Shown piece after piece: positions 54,137-63,741 of a stretch of 64,000 nucleotides of DNA. The notes below the pieces were generated by a model. That model ran no database searches. It was not told the origin of the DNA and saw nothing but the letters and a program-made list of their open reading frames with translations. A program made the translations under genes and the position numbers. Position 1 is the stretch's first letter; every line of letters starts with the position of its first letter. This stretch comes from Parabacteroides chinchillae (GTDB lineage Bacteria; Bacteroidota; Bacteroidia; Bacteroidales; Tannerellaceae): assembly GCF_900108035.1 (NCBI RefSeq), contig NZ_FNVS01000001.1, positions 124,001-188,000 of the forward strand. Direction: 5' to 3'.

Positions 54137-57100
54137 TTATTCAACACCCCACTGCTGATTAGCTAAACGTTTGTAGTTGTTATAACGCCATTTAGCATTG
54201 TCTTCAGCAGCCTGATACAGCTCGGCAGCTTCTGTCGGATACTGTTTCATCAAGGAAGCAAAACGTACTTCACTCTTCAGGAAGCCCTGGAACTTAGCCC
54301 ATTCGGGTTCCTTAGAATCAAGTGTAAACGGATTCTTACCTTCTGCTTCAAGAGCAGGATTGTAACGCCACAAATGCCAGTAACCACATCCTACAGCTTC
54401 TTTTTCTTCAGCCTGAGATTTACCCATACCAGCTTTCAAGCCGTGGTTAATACATGGTGCATAAGCAATAATCAAAGAAGGACCGTCGTATGCTTCAGCT
54501 TCGCGGATAGCTTTCAATGTCTGAGCTTGGTCGGCACCCATAGCAATCTGTGCAACATATACATAACCGTAAGTAGTAGCCATCAGACCGAGGTCTTTCT
54601 TACGTACTCTCTTACCGGAAGCAGCAAATTTGGCAATTGCACCTACCGGAGTAGCTTTTGAAGACTGACCACCAGTGTTAGAATATACTTCGGTATCCAA
54701 AACAAGGATATTAACATTCTTGCCGGAAGCAATTACATGATCCAAACCACCGTAACCGATATCATAAGAAGCACCGTCGCCACCGATAATCCACTGTGAA
54801 CGTTTTACCAGGAAGTGAGACATTTCCTTGATCTGAGCACAAACCGGGCAGCCTTCGGCAATTCCCTGTTCAACAAATGCCATAATCTGCGGAGCCAATT
54901 CCTTAGTCTTGTCTGCATCGTTCATGTTTGCTATCCATGCAGCTGCAGCTTCTTTAGCTTCAGCCGGAGCATGTTCGCCTGCAACGATCTTATTCATCAG
55001 GTTAGCCAGGCGTTCACGCATCTTTTCGTTAGCCAATTCCATACCCAGGCCAAATTCGCAAAAGTCTTCGAACAATGAGTTAGCCCAAGCCGGACCCTGT
55101 CCTTTTTCATTCAGAGTATACGGAGTTGAAGGAACTGAACCTGAATAGATAGAAGAACATCCGGTAGCATTAGCAACCATTTCACGGTCACCGAATAGCT
55201 GAGTAATCAGTTTTACGTATGGAGTTTCACCACAACCTGAACAAGCACCAGAGAATTCAAACAACGGAGTAGCGAACTGAGAATTCTTTACATTCATCTT
55301 CACATCTACCAAATGTTGTTTGCTCTTCACATTTTCAACACAGTATTCCCAGTTAGGAGCTTCTGCCAATTGAGATTCCAAAGAAACCATTGACAATGCC
55401 TTATTACCCTTGAAGCCCGGACAAACATCGGCACAGTTACCACAACCCAAACAGTCAAGAACTGATACCTGAATACGGAACTTCATACCCTTCATAGTAG
55501 CCGGAGCCTTTACATCCAACATCGGGAAGTTTGCACCTTTCTGTTCTTCGTCATCCAATACAAACGGACGGATTGAAGCGTGAGGACATACATAAGCACA
55601 CTGGTTACACTGAATACAGTTTGCGTCATTCCATACCGGAACAAATGCAGCCACACCACGTTTTTCATATTTAGCAGTACCCTGATGCCAAGTACCATCT
55701 TCGATACCCTTGAAAGCCGATACTTTCAATAAGTCACCATCCTGGGCATTAATCGGGCGAACTACTTCATTAATAAATGCCGGATCATTATTTGTCACTT
55801 CTTCATCATCTGGCAGGGCAGCCCAAGCCGGATCAACGAATAGTTTCTGATATTCACCACCACGATCTACAGCAGAATAGTTCTTATTTACAATTTCTTC
55901 GCCCTTCTTGCCGTAAGACTTCATGATGAATTTTTTCATCTGTTCTACAGCCAGATCAACAGGTATTACACCTGTAATACGGAAGAATGCAGACTGAAGG
56001 ATTGTATTTGTACGGTTACCCAAACCTATTTCCAATGCAATCTGTGTGGCATTGATATAGTAAACGGTAATATTCTTTTGAGCAAAATAGCGTTTTACCT
56101 TATTGGGTAAATGTTTAGCCAGTTCTTCACCGTTCCACACTGTATTCAACAAGAATGTACCGTTTTCACGCAAACCACGCGTTACGTCATACATACGCAG
56201 GTAAGCCTGAACGTGACAAGCTACGAAATTCGGCGTATTTACCAAGTAAGTCGAACGGATCGGATGATCGCCAAAACGCAGGTGAGAACAAGTAAAGCCT
56301 CCTGATTTCTTAGAGTCATAAGCAAAATATGCCTGACAATATTTGTTTGTATTATCACCGATGATCTTAACCGAGTTCTTGTTTGCACCAACTGTACCAT
56401 CAGCACCTAAACCGTAGAACTTAGCTTCGAACATGCCTTCGCCACCTAAAGCGATTTCTTCTCTCTGAGGGAGAGAGGTGAATGTGATATCATCAACTAT
56501 ACCAATTGTAAACTGGTTCTTCGGCATCGGTAATGCCAAATTTTCATATACGGAAATAATCTGGGCAGGAGTAGTATCTTTTGATCCTAAACCATAACGG
56601 CCGCCAACAATAACCGGAGCATTTTCAACACCGTAATAGCAGTCTTTTACGTCCAGATACAACGGTTCGCCATTTGCTCCCGGCTCTTTTGTACGGTCCA
56701 GAACCGCAATGCGTTTAACAGTCTTTGGCATAGCAGCCAAGAAATGTTTAGCAGAGAACGGACGATATAAGTGAACTGAAACCAAACCAACCTTTTCACC
56801 TTTGGCTACAAGATAATCGATAGCTTCGCGAGCAGCTTCCGTTACAGAACCCATTGCGATAATTACGCGTTCTGCATCTTCGGCTCCGTAGTAATCGAAC
56901 AAACCATATTTACGACCTGTAATCTTAGCTATTTCATTCATATATTCCTCTACAATAGCAGGAACGGCTTCATAGTAAGAATTACTTGATTCTCTATGTT
57001 GGAAGAAATGATCCGGATTTTCAGCCATACCACGTGCAACCGGATTTTCAGGATTCAAAGCACGAGCACGGAATTCGGCCAAAGCCTTCTGATCGATCAG

Positions 57101-57685
57101 CGGAGCCAGATCTTCATTTTCCAAAGCCTCGATCTTCTGGATTTCATGAGAAGTACGGAAACCATCGAAGAAGTTCATGAAAGGAACACGAGATTTGATT
57201 GTAGCCAGGTGGGCAACACCTGCAAGATCCATAACTTCCTGTACAGAGCCTTCAGCCAACATAGCGAAACCTGTCTGACGCGCAGACATTACATCCTGAT
57301 GATCGCCAAAAATACACAAAGCATGTGAAGCCAGTGTACGGGCAGATACATGGAATACGCATGGAAGCAATTCTCCAGCAATCTTGTACATGTTAGGAAT
57401 CATCAACAACAAACCCTGAGAAGCAGTGTAAGTTGTAGTCAGAGCACCAGCCTGCAATGAACCGTGAAGGGCACCTGCAGCGCCACCCTCAGATTGCATT
57501 TCCTGTACCATAACAGTTTCGCCGAAAATATTCTTACGTCCGGCAGCCGCCCATTCGTCCACATACTCAGCCATTGTAGACGATGGTGTGATTGGGTAAA
57601 TAGCAGCTACTTCGCTAAACATATAAGAGATATGTGCAGCAGCCTGATTACCATCACAGGTTAAAAATTTCTTCTGTTTTGTCAT
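54137..57685 (-). CDS. nifJ: Pyruvate:ferredoxin (flavodoxin) oxidoreductase
   Basis: Oxidatively decarboxylates pyruvate to acetyl-CoA and reduces ferredoxin, a central anaerobic enzyme. This is the single-chain form of 1182 aa. The N-terminal pyruvate domain begins FLTCDGNQAAAHISYMFSE. Two 4Fe4S motifs (CIQCNQCAYVCPHA and CLGCGNCADVCPGF, near residues 687-760) come from an internal ferredoxin domain. The C-terminal TPP domain has cluster cysteines ACSGCGE and GCSSIYSG, and GDGASYDIGYGG. Codons are strongly biased (GGT, GCT, CGT), in line with high expression. The gene lies 47 bases downstream of the AAA ATPase gene, with no clear promoter between. Confidence 0.97.
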   Translation of the reverse strand: MTKQKKFLTCDGNQAAAHISYMFSEVAAIYPITPSSTMAEYVDEWAAAGRKNIFGETVMVQEMQSEGGAAGALHGSLQAGALTTTYTASQGLLLMIPNMYKIAGELLPCVFHVSARTLASHALCIFGDHQDVMSARQTGFAMLAEGSVQEVMDLAGVAHLATIKSRVPFMNFFDGFRTSHEIQKIEALENEDLAPLIDQKALAEFRARALNPENPVARGMAENPDHFFQHRESSNSYYEAVPAIVEEYMNEIAKITGRKYGLFDYYGAEDAERVIIAMGSVTEAAREAIDYLVAKGEKVGLVSVHLYRPFSAKHFLAAMPKTVKRIAVLDRTKEPGANGEPLYLDVKDCYYGVENAPVIVGGRYGLGSKDTTPAQIISVYENLALPMPKNQFTIGIVDDITFTSLPQREEIALGGEGMFEAKFYGLGADGTVGANKNSVKIIGDNTNKYCQAYFAYDSKKSGGFTCSHLRFGDHPIRSTYLVNTPNFVACHVQAYLRMYDVTRGLRENGTFLLNTVWNGEELAKHLPNKVKRYFAQKNITVYYINATQIALEIGLGNRTNTILQSAFFRITGVIPVDLAVEQMKKFIMKSYGKKGEEIVNKNYSAVDRGGEYQKLFVDPAWAALPDDEEVTNNDPAFINEVVRPINAQDGDLLKVSAFKGIEDGTWHQGTAKYEKRGVAAFVPVWNDANCIQCNQCAYVCPHASIRPFVLDDEEQKGANFPMLDVKAPATMKGMKFRIQVSVLDCLGCGNCADVCPGFKGNKALSMVSLESQLAEAPNWEYCVENVKSKQHLVDVKMNVKNSQFATPLFEFSGACSGCGETPYVKLITQLFGDREMVANATGCSSIYSGSVPSTPYTLNEKGQGPAWANSLFEDFCEFGLGMELANEKMRERLANLMNKIVAGEHAPAEAKEAAAAWIANMNDADKTKELAPQIMAFVEQGIAEGCPVCAQIKEMSHFLVKRSQWIIGGDGASYDIGYGGLDHVIASGKNVNILVLDTEVYSNTGGQSSKATPVGAIAKFAASGKRVRKKDLGLMATTYGYVYVAQIAMGADQAQTLKAIREAEAYDGPSLIIAYAPCINHGLKAGMGKSQAEEKEAVGCGYWHLWRYNPALEAEGKNPFTLDSKEPEWAKFQGFLKSEVRFASLMKQYPTEAAELYQAAEDNAKWRYNNYKRLANQQWGVE

Positions 57686-57732
57686 AGACCTATAAACTAT
57701 TAGTATTTAATAAAGAATCTCATTAGTTCAAA

Positions 57733-58911
57733 TTAGTATAAAAAACCGAACAACCAAAGCGGAATCATGTTTCCATCCCCTACTTCAGTCTTATCAACAG
57801 CATAATATAAATCAGGATTGTTTCTCACTTTCATGTTTTCTTCAATCCGGAAATTATATTTGGAATTCACTAAAAAGTGAGTATTTTTCACTCCTTCATT
57901 TAAAGTATTGTCCTTCAACAACTGATTATAGAAGAAGGATTCCCGCACAGCCCCCATATTCACCTCCATAGGACGAATCGGGTACATCAGATTCGAATTA
58001 TACATATATACCTTAGCCGGTTTCTTCGGGAACGATTCTCCCACAGGGTAGAGCATATTCATCAAACGGGCATCTGTCAGGTATTTTATATAATTCATTA
58101 CCGTTGCACGTGACGTTTCAATATCTTTACTCAACTGACTCACATTAGGAGTACAGGGAGCACTTGTTGCCAACAAATAAAGCAGTTTACGCAGTTTTGG
58201 CAAATAGCTTTGTTCTATTTGTTTTATATACAAGACATCTACCTCCAACATCATATTCATAGTTTTCAACAGGTTCTCCGAAAAATTACGTTTTTCCAAA
58301 AAGAACGGATAAAAACCATGATGCAAATAATCCTGAAAGTAAGCCATCGGTTTTGCAACCGAACAAATTTTTTTCGCTATATCCTGATGATTTTGCAGTA
58401 TATCATCAAAAGTATACGCCGGAAATTCATTTCCCGACATTAAATTCAGAAACTCACGGAAGGAAAAACCACGCAGATTATAAGAAACAACTTTTCCTGA
58501 CAAATCGGGATTTTCTTCTTTCAACCTCATTACAGAAGAACCAGAAAAAACGATTTTAAGATCAAGGAAATTATCATAACAGTAACGGAGCTCTTTCGAC
58601 CAACCCGAATATTTAAACACCTGGTCTATAAGCAACACCTTACCTCCTTTTGCTCTAAACTCAGCAGCAAAATCTACCAGTGTACGTTCCGTAAAATAAA
58701 AATGATTCAAATTTATGTACAGACATTCTTTATTATCGGCGCCAAAATATTCACGGGCGTAATCCAGCAAAAATGTAGTTTTGCCTACACCGCGGGAACC
58801 CTTAATACCGATCAACCGGTCATCCCAGTTGATTTCATCCATCAATCCTCTACGTACCGGTGCCTGCAAATGTTCCACCAAATACTTATGTGTTTTAAAG
58901 AATGCTTCCAC
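57733..58911 (-). CDS. AAA-family ATPase of the AAA_14/DUF4143 type
   Basis: A cytoplasmic ATPase of unknown role. Walker A is SRGVGKTT (GIKGSRGVGKTTFLLDY), Walker B GKVLLIDQVFKYSGW, followed by a sensor-type VFSGSSV. The C-terminal part contains a winged helix-like region and ends in IPLWLFGFLY, typical of this group. I start it at GTG 58911 (valine in the long frame, then EAFFKTHKYLVEHL), giving about 392 aa; a TTG further upstream gives 404 aa. Such proteins are common in Bacteroidetes and are often considered mobile or toxin-like, but nothing here proves that. Confidence 0.75.
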   Translation of the reverse strand: MEAFFKTHKYLVEHLQAPVRRGLMDEINWDDRLIGIKGSRGVGKTTFLLDYAREYFGADNKECLYINLNHFYFTERTLVDFAAEFRAKGGKVLLIDQVFKYSGWSKELRYCYDNFLDLKIVFSGSSVMRLKEENPDLSGKVVSYNLRGFSFREFLNLMSGNEFPAYTFDDILQNHQDIAKKICSVAKPMAYFQDYLHHGFYPFFLEKRNFSENLLKTMNMMLEVDVLYIKQIEQSYLPKLRKLLYLLATSAPCTPNVSQLSKDIETSRATVMNYIKYLTDARLMNMLYPVGESFPKKPAKVYMYNSNLMYPIRPMEVNMGAVRESFFYNQLLKDNTLNEGVKNTHFLVNSKYNFRIEENMKVRNNPDLYYAVDKTEVGDGNMIPLWLFGFLY

Positions 58912-58979
58912 TTTTCCAGTTAATAGTTGACAAGTGACAGTTAACAATTTCCTGCAACTGTATCAAATTATAAACGTGG

Positions 58980-58987
58980 CAAAGATA
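58980..58987 (-). promoter_or_regulatory. -7 element of the AAA ATPase gene
   Basis: TATCTTTG on the minus strand, about 68 bases upstream of the preferred GTG start. Confidence 0.5.
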
Positions 58988-59084
58988 ATTAATCTTCTTA
59001 ATATTGCAACACAGAGTTAGCAATTTTCACCATAAAATATTAATTCAAAACTATCACTTATCAACTATTATTTACTAAAAGATA

Positions 59085-60104
59085 TTATTCAATGGTTGTA
59101 ACCCAGTTGTAGGTATCGGGTTCGTCACCGTATTGGATACCACGAAGTTTATTGTAAAGCTTTTCGCAAACAGGACCAGGCTTACCATCCTTGGATATTA
59201 TATACGACTTATTCATGTCAATATCATCAATCTGAGAAATCGGAGCAATCACTGCAGCCGTTCCACATTCTGCAGCTTCTTCAAAAGTAGCAATTTCATC
59301 AAACGGAACCGGACGGCGTTCTACCTTCAGCCCCATATCTTCAGCTAATTGCTGCAAACTTTTATTTGTAATAGAGGGAAGAATAGAATTAGACTGCGGC
59401 GTGATATAACTATTTCCACGAATACCAAAGAAATTAGCGGGGCCACATTCATCCAGATACTTCTTTTCTTTTGGGTCCAGATATAACACTGCGGCATAGC
59501 CCAGTTCTTTTGCTTTTTCGCCGGCTACCAGACTGGCGGCATAGTTACCACCAACTTTAATCGTACCTGTTCCATGAGGCGCAGCACGGTCATAATCACG
59601 CATAATGCATACTTTTGAAGGCTTGAATCCACCTTTAAAGTAAGGACCTACAGGCGTAACAAATACCATAAACATATATTCTGGAGCTGGTTTTACTCCG
59701 ACCTGGGCACCCAAACCTATCATCAGCGGACGAATATATAAAGCAGCACCGCTTTCATAGGGCGGAACAAAGCGTTCGTTTAATTTGACAACTTTACGTA
59801 TAGCTTCTTCAAATTTCTCAACCGGAAGCTCAGCCATCTTAATGCCACGGCTTGAAGACTGCATACGTTTGGCATTTTCATCCATACGGAATACGCGGAT
59901 TTTTCCATCCTTTCCTTTAAAAGCTTTCAAGCCTTCAAAAGATTCCTGTCCGTAATGTAAGCATGTAGCTGCCATGTGGATGTTTATAATCTCCGAAGAA
60001 GAAACTTCCAATTCCCCCCATTTTCCATCCCTGTAATAGCATCTTACATTATAATCCGTCTTCATATATCCGAAAGACAGATCAGACCAATTTATACTTT
60101 CCAT
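59085..60104 (-). CDS. ilvE: Branched-chain amino acid aminotransferase
   Basis: A PLP enzyme of fold type IV that exchanges amino groups between glutamate and leucine, isoleucine or valine. The Schiff-base Lys183 lies in GTGTIKVGGNYAAS; other features are FEGLKAFKGKDG, RPLMIGLGAQVGV and the C-terminal EECGTAAVIAPI-like segment. The 339-aa length fits the larger Bacteroidetes type. It has its own promoter and no linked ilv genes. Confidence 0.93.
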   Translation of the reverse strand: MESINWSDLSFGYMKTDYNVRCYYRDGKWGELEVSSSEIINIHMAATCLHYGQESFEGLKAFKGKDGKIRVFRMDENAKRMQSSSRGIKMAELPVEKFEEAIRKVVKLNERFVPPYESGAALYIRPLMIGLGAQVGVKPAPEYMFMVFVTPVGPYFKGGFKPSKVCIMRDYDRAAPHGTGTIKVGGNYAASLVAGEKAKELGYAAVLYLDPKEKKYLDECGPANFFGIRGNSYITPQSNSILPSITNKSLQQLAEDMGLKVERRPVPFDEIATFEEAAECGTAAVIAPISQIDDIDMNKSYIISKDGKPGPVCEKLYNKLRGIQYGDEPDTYNWVTTIE

Positions 60105-60130
60105 ATCTTACGTTATTAGATTATTGAACG

Positions 60131-60138
60131 CAAAGATA
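60131..60138 (-). promoter_or_regulatory. -7 element of ilvE
   Basis: TATCTTTG on the minus strand, about 27 bases before the ATG; a second copy lies at 60173-60180. Confidence 0.6.
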
Positions 60139-60264
60139 TTAATAAAACTATAGAATGACACAAAAATACGTACAAAGATAAACATCTATAAACATAAGCC
60201 GTATCTCTATCTCAATTCTCTACAAACATGTATTAATGCCCCGTATACAAAAAAAGTTGTACTT

Positions 60265-60792
60265 TTATTTCAATACTTCAATCAATTCTGGCATTAATAA
60301 AGAAACAGAATGTTCACATTGTGCAGTATAGAAATTCCCATCCGCAACAAAGGCATCATCCGTTGCTACACCATTCAGGATAGCTGGCTTAGCCAAAGGA
60401 TGAACAGCCAATTTTCTGCCTTTATCCACTCCGGCTATTTCAAACATCAGTGCAGCAGCACAATGCCCAACCATTAACTTGCCCTTATCTGCAAACTCTT
60501 TAATTACTGCCAATAAATCTACATTATATGCTTCCGAAGCATGTTCTTTAAATACAGGCACTGCATCACCACATGAAAATACCAAAGCATCATAATCATC
60601 AGCATGACCTATTAAATTTTTTACAACATCATCAGCCTGGATCATTATACCAGAATTCGCACGTATGTTTTTTCCATCGGAAACTGCATACACTTTATAT
60701 GGAATACCATTTTCGAAAAAAGATTCCAGATACTGAAACAAACCATATCCATTTACCGGATTAACTGCTAAAACTGCTACTTGCTTTGCCAT
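60265..60792 (-). CDS. DJ-1/PfpI-family protein
   Basis: A cytoplasmic Rossmann-like protein of 175 aa. The nucleophile elbow VGHCAAALMFE puts Cys111 next to His110, as in DJ-1/PfpI members, and an N-terminal acidic segment is present. Functions in the family range from glyoxalase-like deglycation to stress response; which applies is unknown. Its gene is divergent from an HxlR regulator, with promoter elements back to back, so the two are probably a regulator-target pair responding to electrophiles or oxidants. Confidence 0.8.
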   Translation of the reverse strand: MAKQVAVLAVNPVNGYGLFQYLESFFENGIPYKVYAVSDGKNIRANSGIMIQADDVVKNLIGHADDYDALVFSCGDAVPVFKEHASEAYNVDLLAVIKEFADKGKLMVGHCAAALMFEIAGVDKGRKLAVHPLAKPAILNGVATDDAFVADGNFYTAQCEHSVSLLMPELIEVLK

Positions 60793-60839
60793 AACATTAT
60801 AAAATTAGATGAGACAATAGTTATTAATAGTAAGTTTAT

Positions 60840-60860
60840 TACTTTTGTATCGCAAATATA
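60840..60860. promoter_or_regulatory. Back-to-back promoters of the HxlR and DJ-1 genes
   Basis: TACTTTTG on the plus strand (60840-60847) and TATATTTG on the minus strand (60853-60860) are both exact TAnnTTTG matches. The plus start (about 60855) lies right of the minus start (about 60846), so the two polymerase sites overlap. Confidence 0.55.
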
Positions 60861-60900
60861 TACTGACTCTTTCATGCGAACAAGAAGGCACATAAAAGTC

Positions 60901-60922
60901 AGTCACTTACATTGAAGTAACT
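60901..60922. promoter_or_regulatory. Candidate HxlR operator
   Basis: AGTCACTTAC followed by ATTGAAGTAACT forms an imperfect dyad (outer arms AGTcACTT and AAGTaACT) in the leader of the HxlR gene. Confidence 0.45.
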
Positions 60923-60958
60923 AATATTGAAACACAATCCATTAGAACAGGTTAAATT

Positions 60959-61324
60959 ATGCAAAATTTTCACCCTACGGGATTTTGCCCGATCCGTGAC
61001 ATAATAAGCCGCCTCAGCAGTAAATGGGGTATGCTTATCCTGATTACTCTAAATGCCAACAATACGATGCGATTCAATGACATTCAAAAAAGTATCGGAG
61101 ACATTTCACAACGTATGCTTACAGTTACTCTTCGTGCATTGGAAGCTGATGGATTAGTCAGCCGAACCATCTATGCGGAAGTTCCGCCACGTGTCGAATA
61201 TAAACTTACCGAAAGAGGGAATAGTTTGATTCCTCTTTTAAAGAATCTTGTAGACTGGGCAATCGCAAATACCGACGCTATCCTGCAGGAACGGACAGAC
61301 AAAAAATACGAAGAAACTGTTTGA
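60959..61324 (+). CDS. HxlR-family transcriptional regulator
   Basis: A winged-helix regulator of 121 aa. The N-terminal CPIRDIISRLSSKWGMLIL (residues 10-28) is the family signature, and Cys10 is the position that senses electrophiles or oxidants in some relatives. The recognition region is MRFNDIQKSIGDISQRMLT, followed by ALEADGLVSRTIYAEVPPRVEYKLT. It is divergent from the DJ-1 gene, which is its likely target. Confidence 0.9.
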   Translation: MQNFHPTGFCPIRDIISRLSSKWGMLILITLNANNTMRFNDIQKSIGDISQRMLTVTLRALEADGLVSRTIYAEVPPRVEYKLTERGNSLIPLLKNLVDWAIANTDAILQERTDKKYEETV

Positions 61325-61347
61325 TTGTAAAAACAGGTAAGATTTAT

Positions 61348-61355
61348 TACTTTTG
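61348..61355 (+). promoter_or_regulatory. -7 element of metF
   Basis: TACTTTTG, an exact consensus, 19 bases before the ATG at 61375. It decides against the longer upstream frame as the gene start. Confidence 0.65.
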
Positions 61356-61374
61356 CAACAAAATAAAACACAAT

Positions 61375-62325
61375 ATGAAAGTAATCGACTTGATAAAAAG
61401 CAGTAAAAGCACTGCCTTTTCTTTTGAAATACTACCTCCTTTAAAAGGAAATAGTATTCAAAAAGTTTACAACGTAATTGATAAACTCAGGGAATTTAAT
61501 CCTAAATACATTAATATAACCTCCCATCACAGCGAATCCATATATAAAACATTATCGGATGGAAACCTCCAAAAGGTAAACATCCGTAAACGTCCCGGAT
61601 CTGTAGCAATTGCGTCTGCCATACAATACAAATATGGAATTACAGCGGTGCCCCATATTATATGTAAAGGATTTACAAAAGATGAAACGGAATATGCTTT
61701 AATCGATCTCAACTTTCTGGGTGTTTACGATCTGTTATTATTGAGAGGAGACATAAAAACGTTAGATGCCGACCAAAAGACCAACCAATACCATGAACAT
61801 GCTACCGATTTACAGAAGCAGGTAAACAATTTCAATAAAGGAATTGCCATAGACGGTTCGGCATTTGAAGCAAATGAAACTCCATTTTCGTATGGAATGG
61901 CATGCTATCCCGAAAAGCACGAAGAAGCCCCCAACATGGAATCTGACATCTTTTACCTGAAAGAGAAGGTTAAAAACGGAGCCGATTATCTGGTAACACA
62001 AATGTTTTTCGATAATGAAAAATATTATGCTTTCGTAGAACGCTGTCGCAAAGAGGGTATTACTGTTCCTATTATTCCGGGAATCAAGCCGATAGTATTC
62101 AAAAATCAACTGACCGTACTTCCTAAAATATTTCGTTCCGACATACCGGAAGCCTTTGCTTGCGAACTCCGCAAATGTAAAAACGACGAAGAAGCTAAAG
62201 AAGTTGGTGTTGAATGGTGTATTCAACAATGTAAAGACCTGATCGCACATGGTGTGCCGAGCCTCCATTTTTATACGATGATGGCTTCGGACAGTGTTCA
62301 AAAGATAGCAAAAGAAATATATTAA
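61375..62325 (+). CDS. metF: Methylenetetrahydrofolate reductase
   Basis: Reduces 5,10-methylene-THF to 5-methyl-THF for methionine synthesis; an FAD enzyme of the cytoplasm. It starts MKVIDLIKSSKSTAFSFEIL and has the MetF active-site glutamate in FSFEILPP. LLLRGDIKT, FSYGMACYPEKH and YLVTQMFFDNEKY are also family features, and SLHFYTM closes the substrate site. The 316-aa length is standard. It is followed by a terminator and is a single gene. Confidence 0.95.
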   Translation: MKVIDLIKSSKSTAFSFEILPPLKGNSIQKVYNVIDKLREFNPKYINITSHHSESIYKTLSDGNLQKVNIRKRPGSVAIASAIQYKYGITAVPHIICKGFTKDETEYALIDLNFLGVYDLLLLRGDIKTLDADQKTNQYHEHATDLQKQVNNFNKGIAIDGSAFEANETPFSYGMACYPEKHEEAPNMESDIFYLKEKVKNGADYLVTQMFFDNEKYYAFVERCRKEGITVPIIPGIKPIVFKNQLTVLPKIFRSDIPEAFACELRKCKNDEEAKEVGVEWCIQQCKDLIAHGVPSLHFYTMMASDSVQKIAKEIY

Positions 62326-62327
62326 AA

Positions 62328-62367
62328 GAAAGGGCGTATTATATACATATCTATAATACGCCCTTTC
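62328..62367 (+). terminator. Intrinsic terminator after metF
   Basis: GAAAGGGCGTATTATA (62328-62343) and TATAATACGCCCTTTC (62352-62367) form a perfect 16-bp stem, starting 3 bases after the stop. Confidence 0.8.
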
Positions 62368-62378
62368 CTGTTTGATTT

Positions 62379-62489
62379 TTATATGCTATCTTCTCGGTTT
62401 AATCCCAGTTGATAATTGGCCATAGCTGCAGCCATTTTAGTAATAGCCAAACCATTTATAAATAACGGATATTCATTTTTAATATCGAT
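62379..62489 (-). pseudogene. Possible C-terminal gene remnant
   Basis: The minus strand holds a 36-codon open stretch ending in TAA (62379-62381), reading ...EYPLFINGLAITKMAAAM and then ANYQLGLNREDSI. It has protein-like composition but no start codon at its beginning; a TAA lies just upstream. It could be the decayed end of a gene. I know no family for it. Confidence 0.3.
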
Positions 62490-62622
62490 TTATGTTTTTA
62501 TAAACTTAATTCTTATTTCATAGATAACCATTTTCGGGTATCGTTATTTCTCTTATTCAATGGTTCCACCCGTATATATCAACAAGATGGAAGCTTTCTT
62601 TTTCCTATGTATATTCATATAT

Positions 62623-62668
62623 AAAAACAGTTGCTACCTTTCGTTTACATAACGCAAAGGCAGCAACT
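62623..62668 (-). terminator. Intrinsic terminator of the M48 peptidase gene
   Basis: AGTTGCTACCTTT (62629-62641) pairs with AAAGGCAGCAACT (62656-62668) at 12 of 13 positions; on the minus strand TTTTT follows. The gap from the gene stop is about 90 bases. Confidence 0.7.
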
Positions 62669-62761
62669 ATCATTTTGTCATCAAAACATATTGTATAATA
62701 TTTATTAATGCATAATATATTCGCAATAACCGCAATAAAAACCCACAAAATAATCAAATTA

Positions 62762-63736
62762 TCAGAATTGTTCCAATATTTGGATGCGCTTCCCTATAGG
62801 TGGATGCGTAGCAAAAAGACCACTCAGGCCACTCAGAGCACTCTCTGCCTGTTTACCCGGATGTTCTATAAAAAGTTGTGCAACATCTTCACGATGAACA
62901 GCTTCAATATCAGGGTCAGCTGAGATCTTCCTTAAAGCGCTAGCCAATGCACGAGGATTTTTAGTCATCTCTGCCGCACCGGCATCTGCCATGTATTCCC
63001 TTTTACGGGAAATTGCAAAGCGCATTAACATTGAAAAAAAATATCCCACCGCAGCAACCAACATTACCAAAACAATCACAATTGTTCCGTTCCCTTTTCC
63101 TTCCCTGTCCCGCGATGAGGTAAATGAAGAATAATAAACAGAGCGCATTGCTATCTGAGCCAACATGGCAAAAATTCCGACAAATACGATTGAAACAATA
63201 AGCAACCGTACATCCCGATTACGAATATGGGAAAGTTCATGGGCAATCACCGCTTCCAGTTCTTCATCATTTAACTTATCAATAATGCCCCGGGATAATG
63301 TTACAGTGTAGGTATTTTCATTAATTCCACTGGCAAAGGCATTCAAAGAATCGTCATCAATGATGTTCACTTTTGGCATTTTCATACCTTGAGCCATACA
63401 TAGGTTCTCCACCAAATTATACACACGCTTATTATCCTTTCGTTCCAACGGACGAGAGCCGGTTGCCGAATTGATAATACTGGTATTTGCAAAATAAGCA
63501 ATAATAAACCATAGCAAAACACCACCCAATACATACGGAGCAAAATGAATAAACATAGCCGTGGAATAACTCAACATTTGCGTCTGTGTCAGGCCATCAT
63601 CATTATAAGCCAGTAAAAGCAATAAATAACAAAACGCATACAACAGCCCTATCACCAGACAGGGAAAAAGGAAAAGCAAAAGCATGGAACGAAAATTATT
63701 CTGCCTCTGCTGTGTATGTATACCAACGTATTGCAT
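62762..63736 (-). CDS. M48-family membrane metallopeptidase (HtpX-like)
   Basis: An inner-membrane zinc protease, probably for quality control of membrane proteins. It has HEXXH in VIAHELSHIRNRD and a downstream zinc ligand Glu in the REYMADAGAAEM region. Two N-terminal and two central helices flank the domain. I start it at ATG 63736 (MQYVGIHTQQRQNNF), giving 324 aa; the frame extends to a TTG at 63745 that overlaps the lemA stop. Pairing with lemA is the usual arrangement in bacteria, but the role of LemA is unclear. Confidence 0.92.
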   Translation of the reverse strand: MQYVGIHTQQRQNNFRSMLLLFLFPCLVIGLLYAFCYLLLLLAYNDDGLTQTQMLSYSTAMFIHFAPYVLGGVLLWFIIAYFANTSIINSATGSRPLERKDNKRVYNLVENLCMAQGMKMPKVNIIDDDSLNAFASGINENTYTVTLSRGIIDKLNDEELEAVIAHELSHIRNRDVRLLIVSIVFVGIFAMLAQIAMRSVYYSSFTSSRDREGKGNGTIVIVLVMLVAAVGYFFSMLMRFAISRKREYMADAGAAEMTKNPRALASALRKISADPDIEAVHREDVAQLFIEHPGKQAESALSGLSGLFATHPPIGKRIQILEQF

Positions 63737-63741
63737 CCTTA

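Larger units (their letters stand above)
62326..62761. other. Intergenic region between metF and the M48 peptidase
   Basis: This 436-base gap contains the metF terminator, a possible gene remnant (62379-62489) and the M48 peptidase terminator (62623-62668). I see no other gene in it. Confidence 0.6.

Noticed and set aside
61321-61374. Upstream extension of metF
   Set aside because: The consensus -7 at 61348-61355 lies inside it, and MetF family proteins start like the ATG at 61375.
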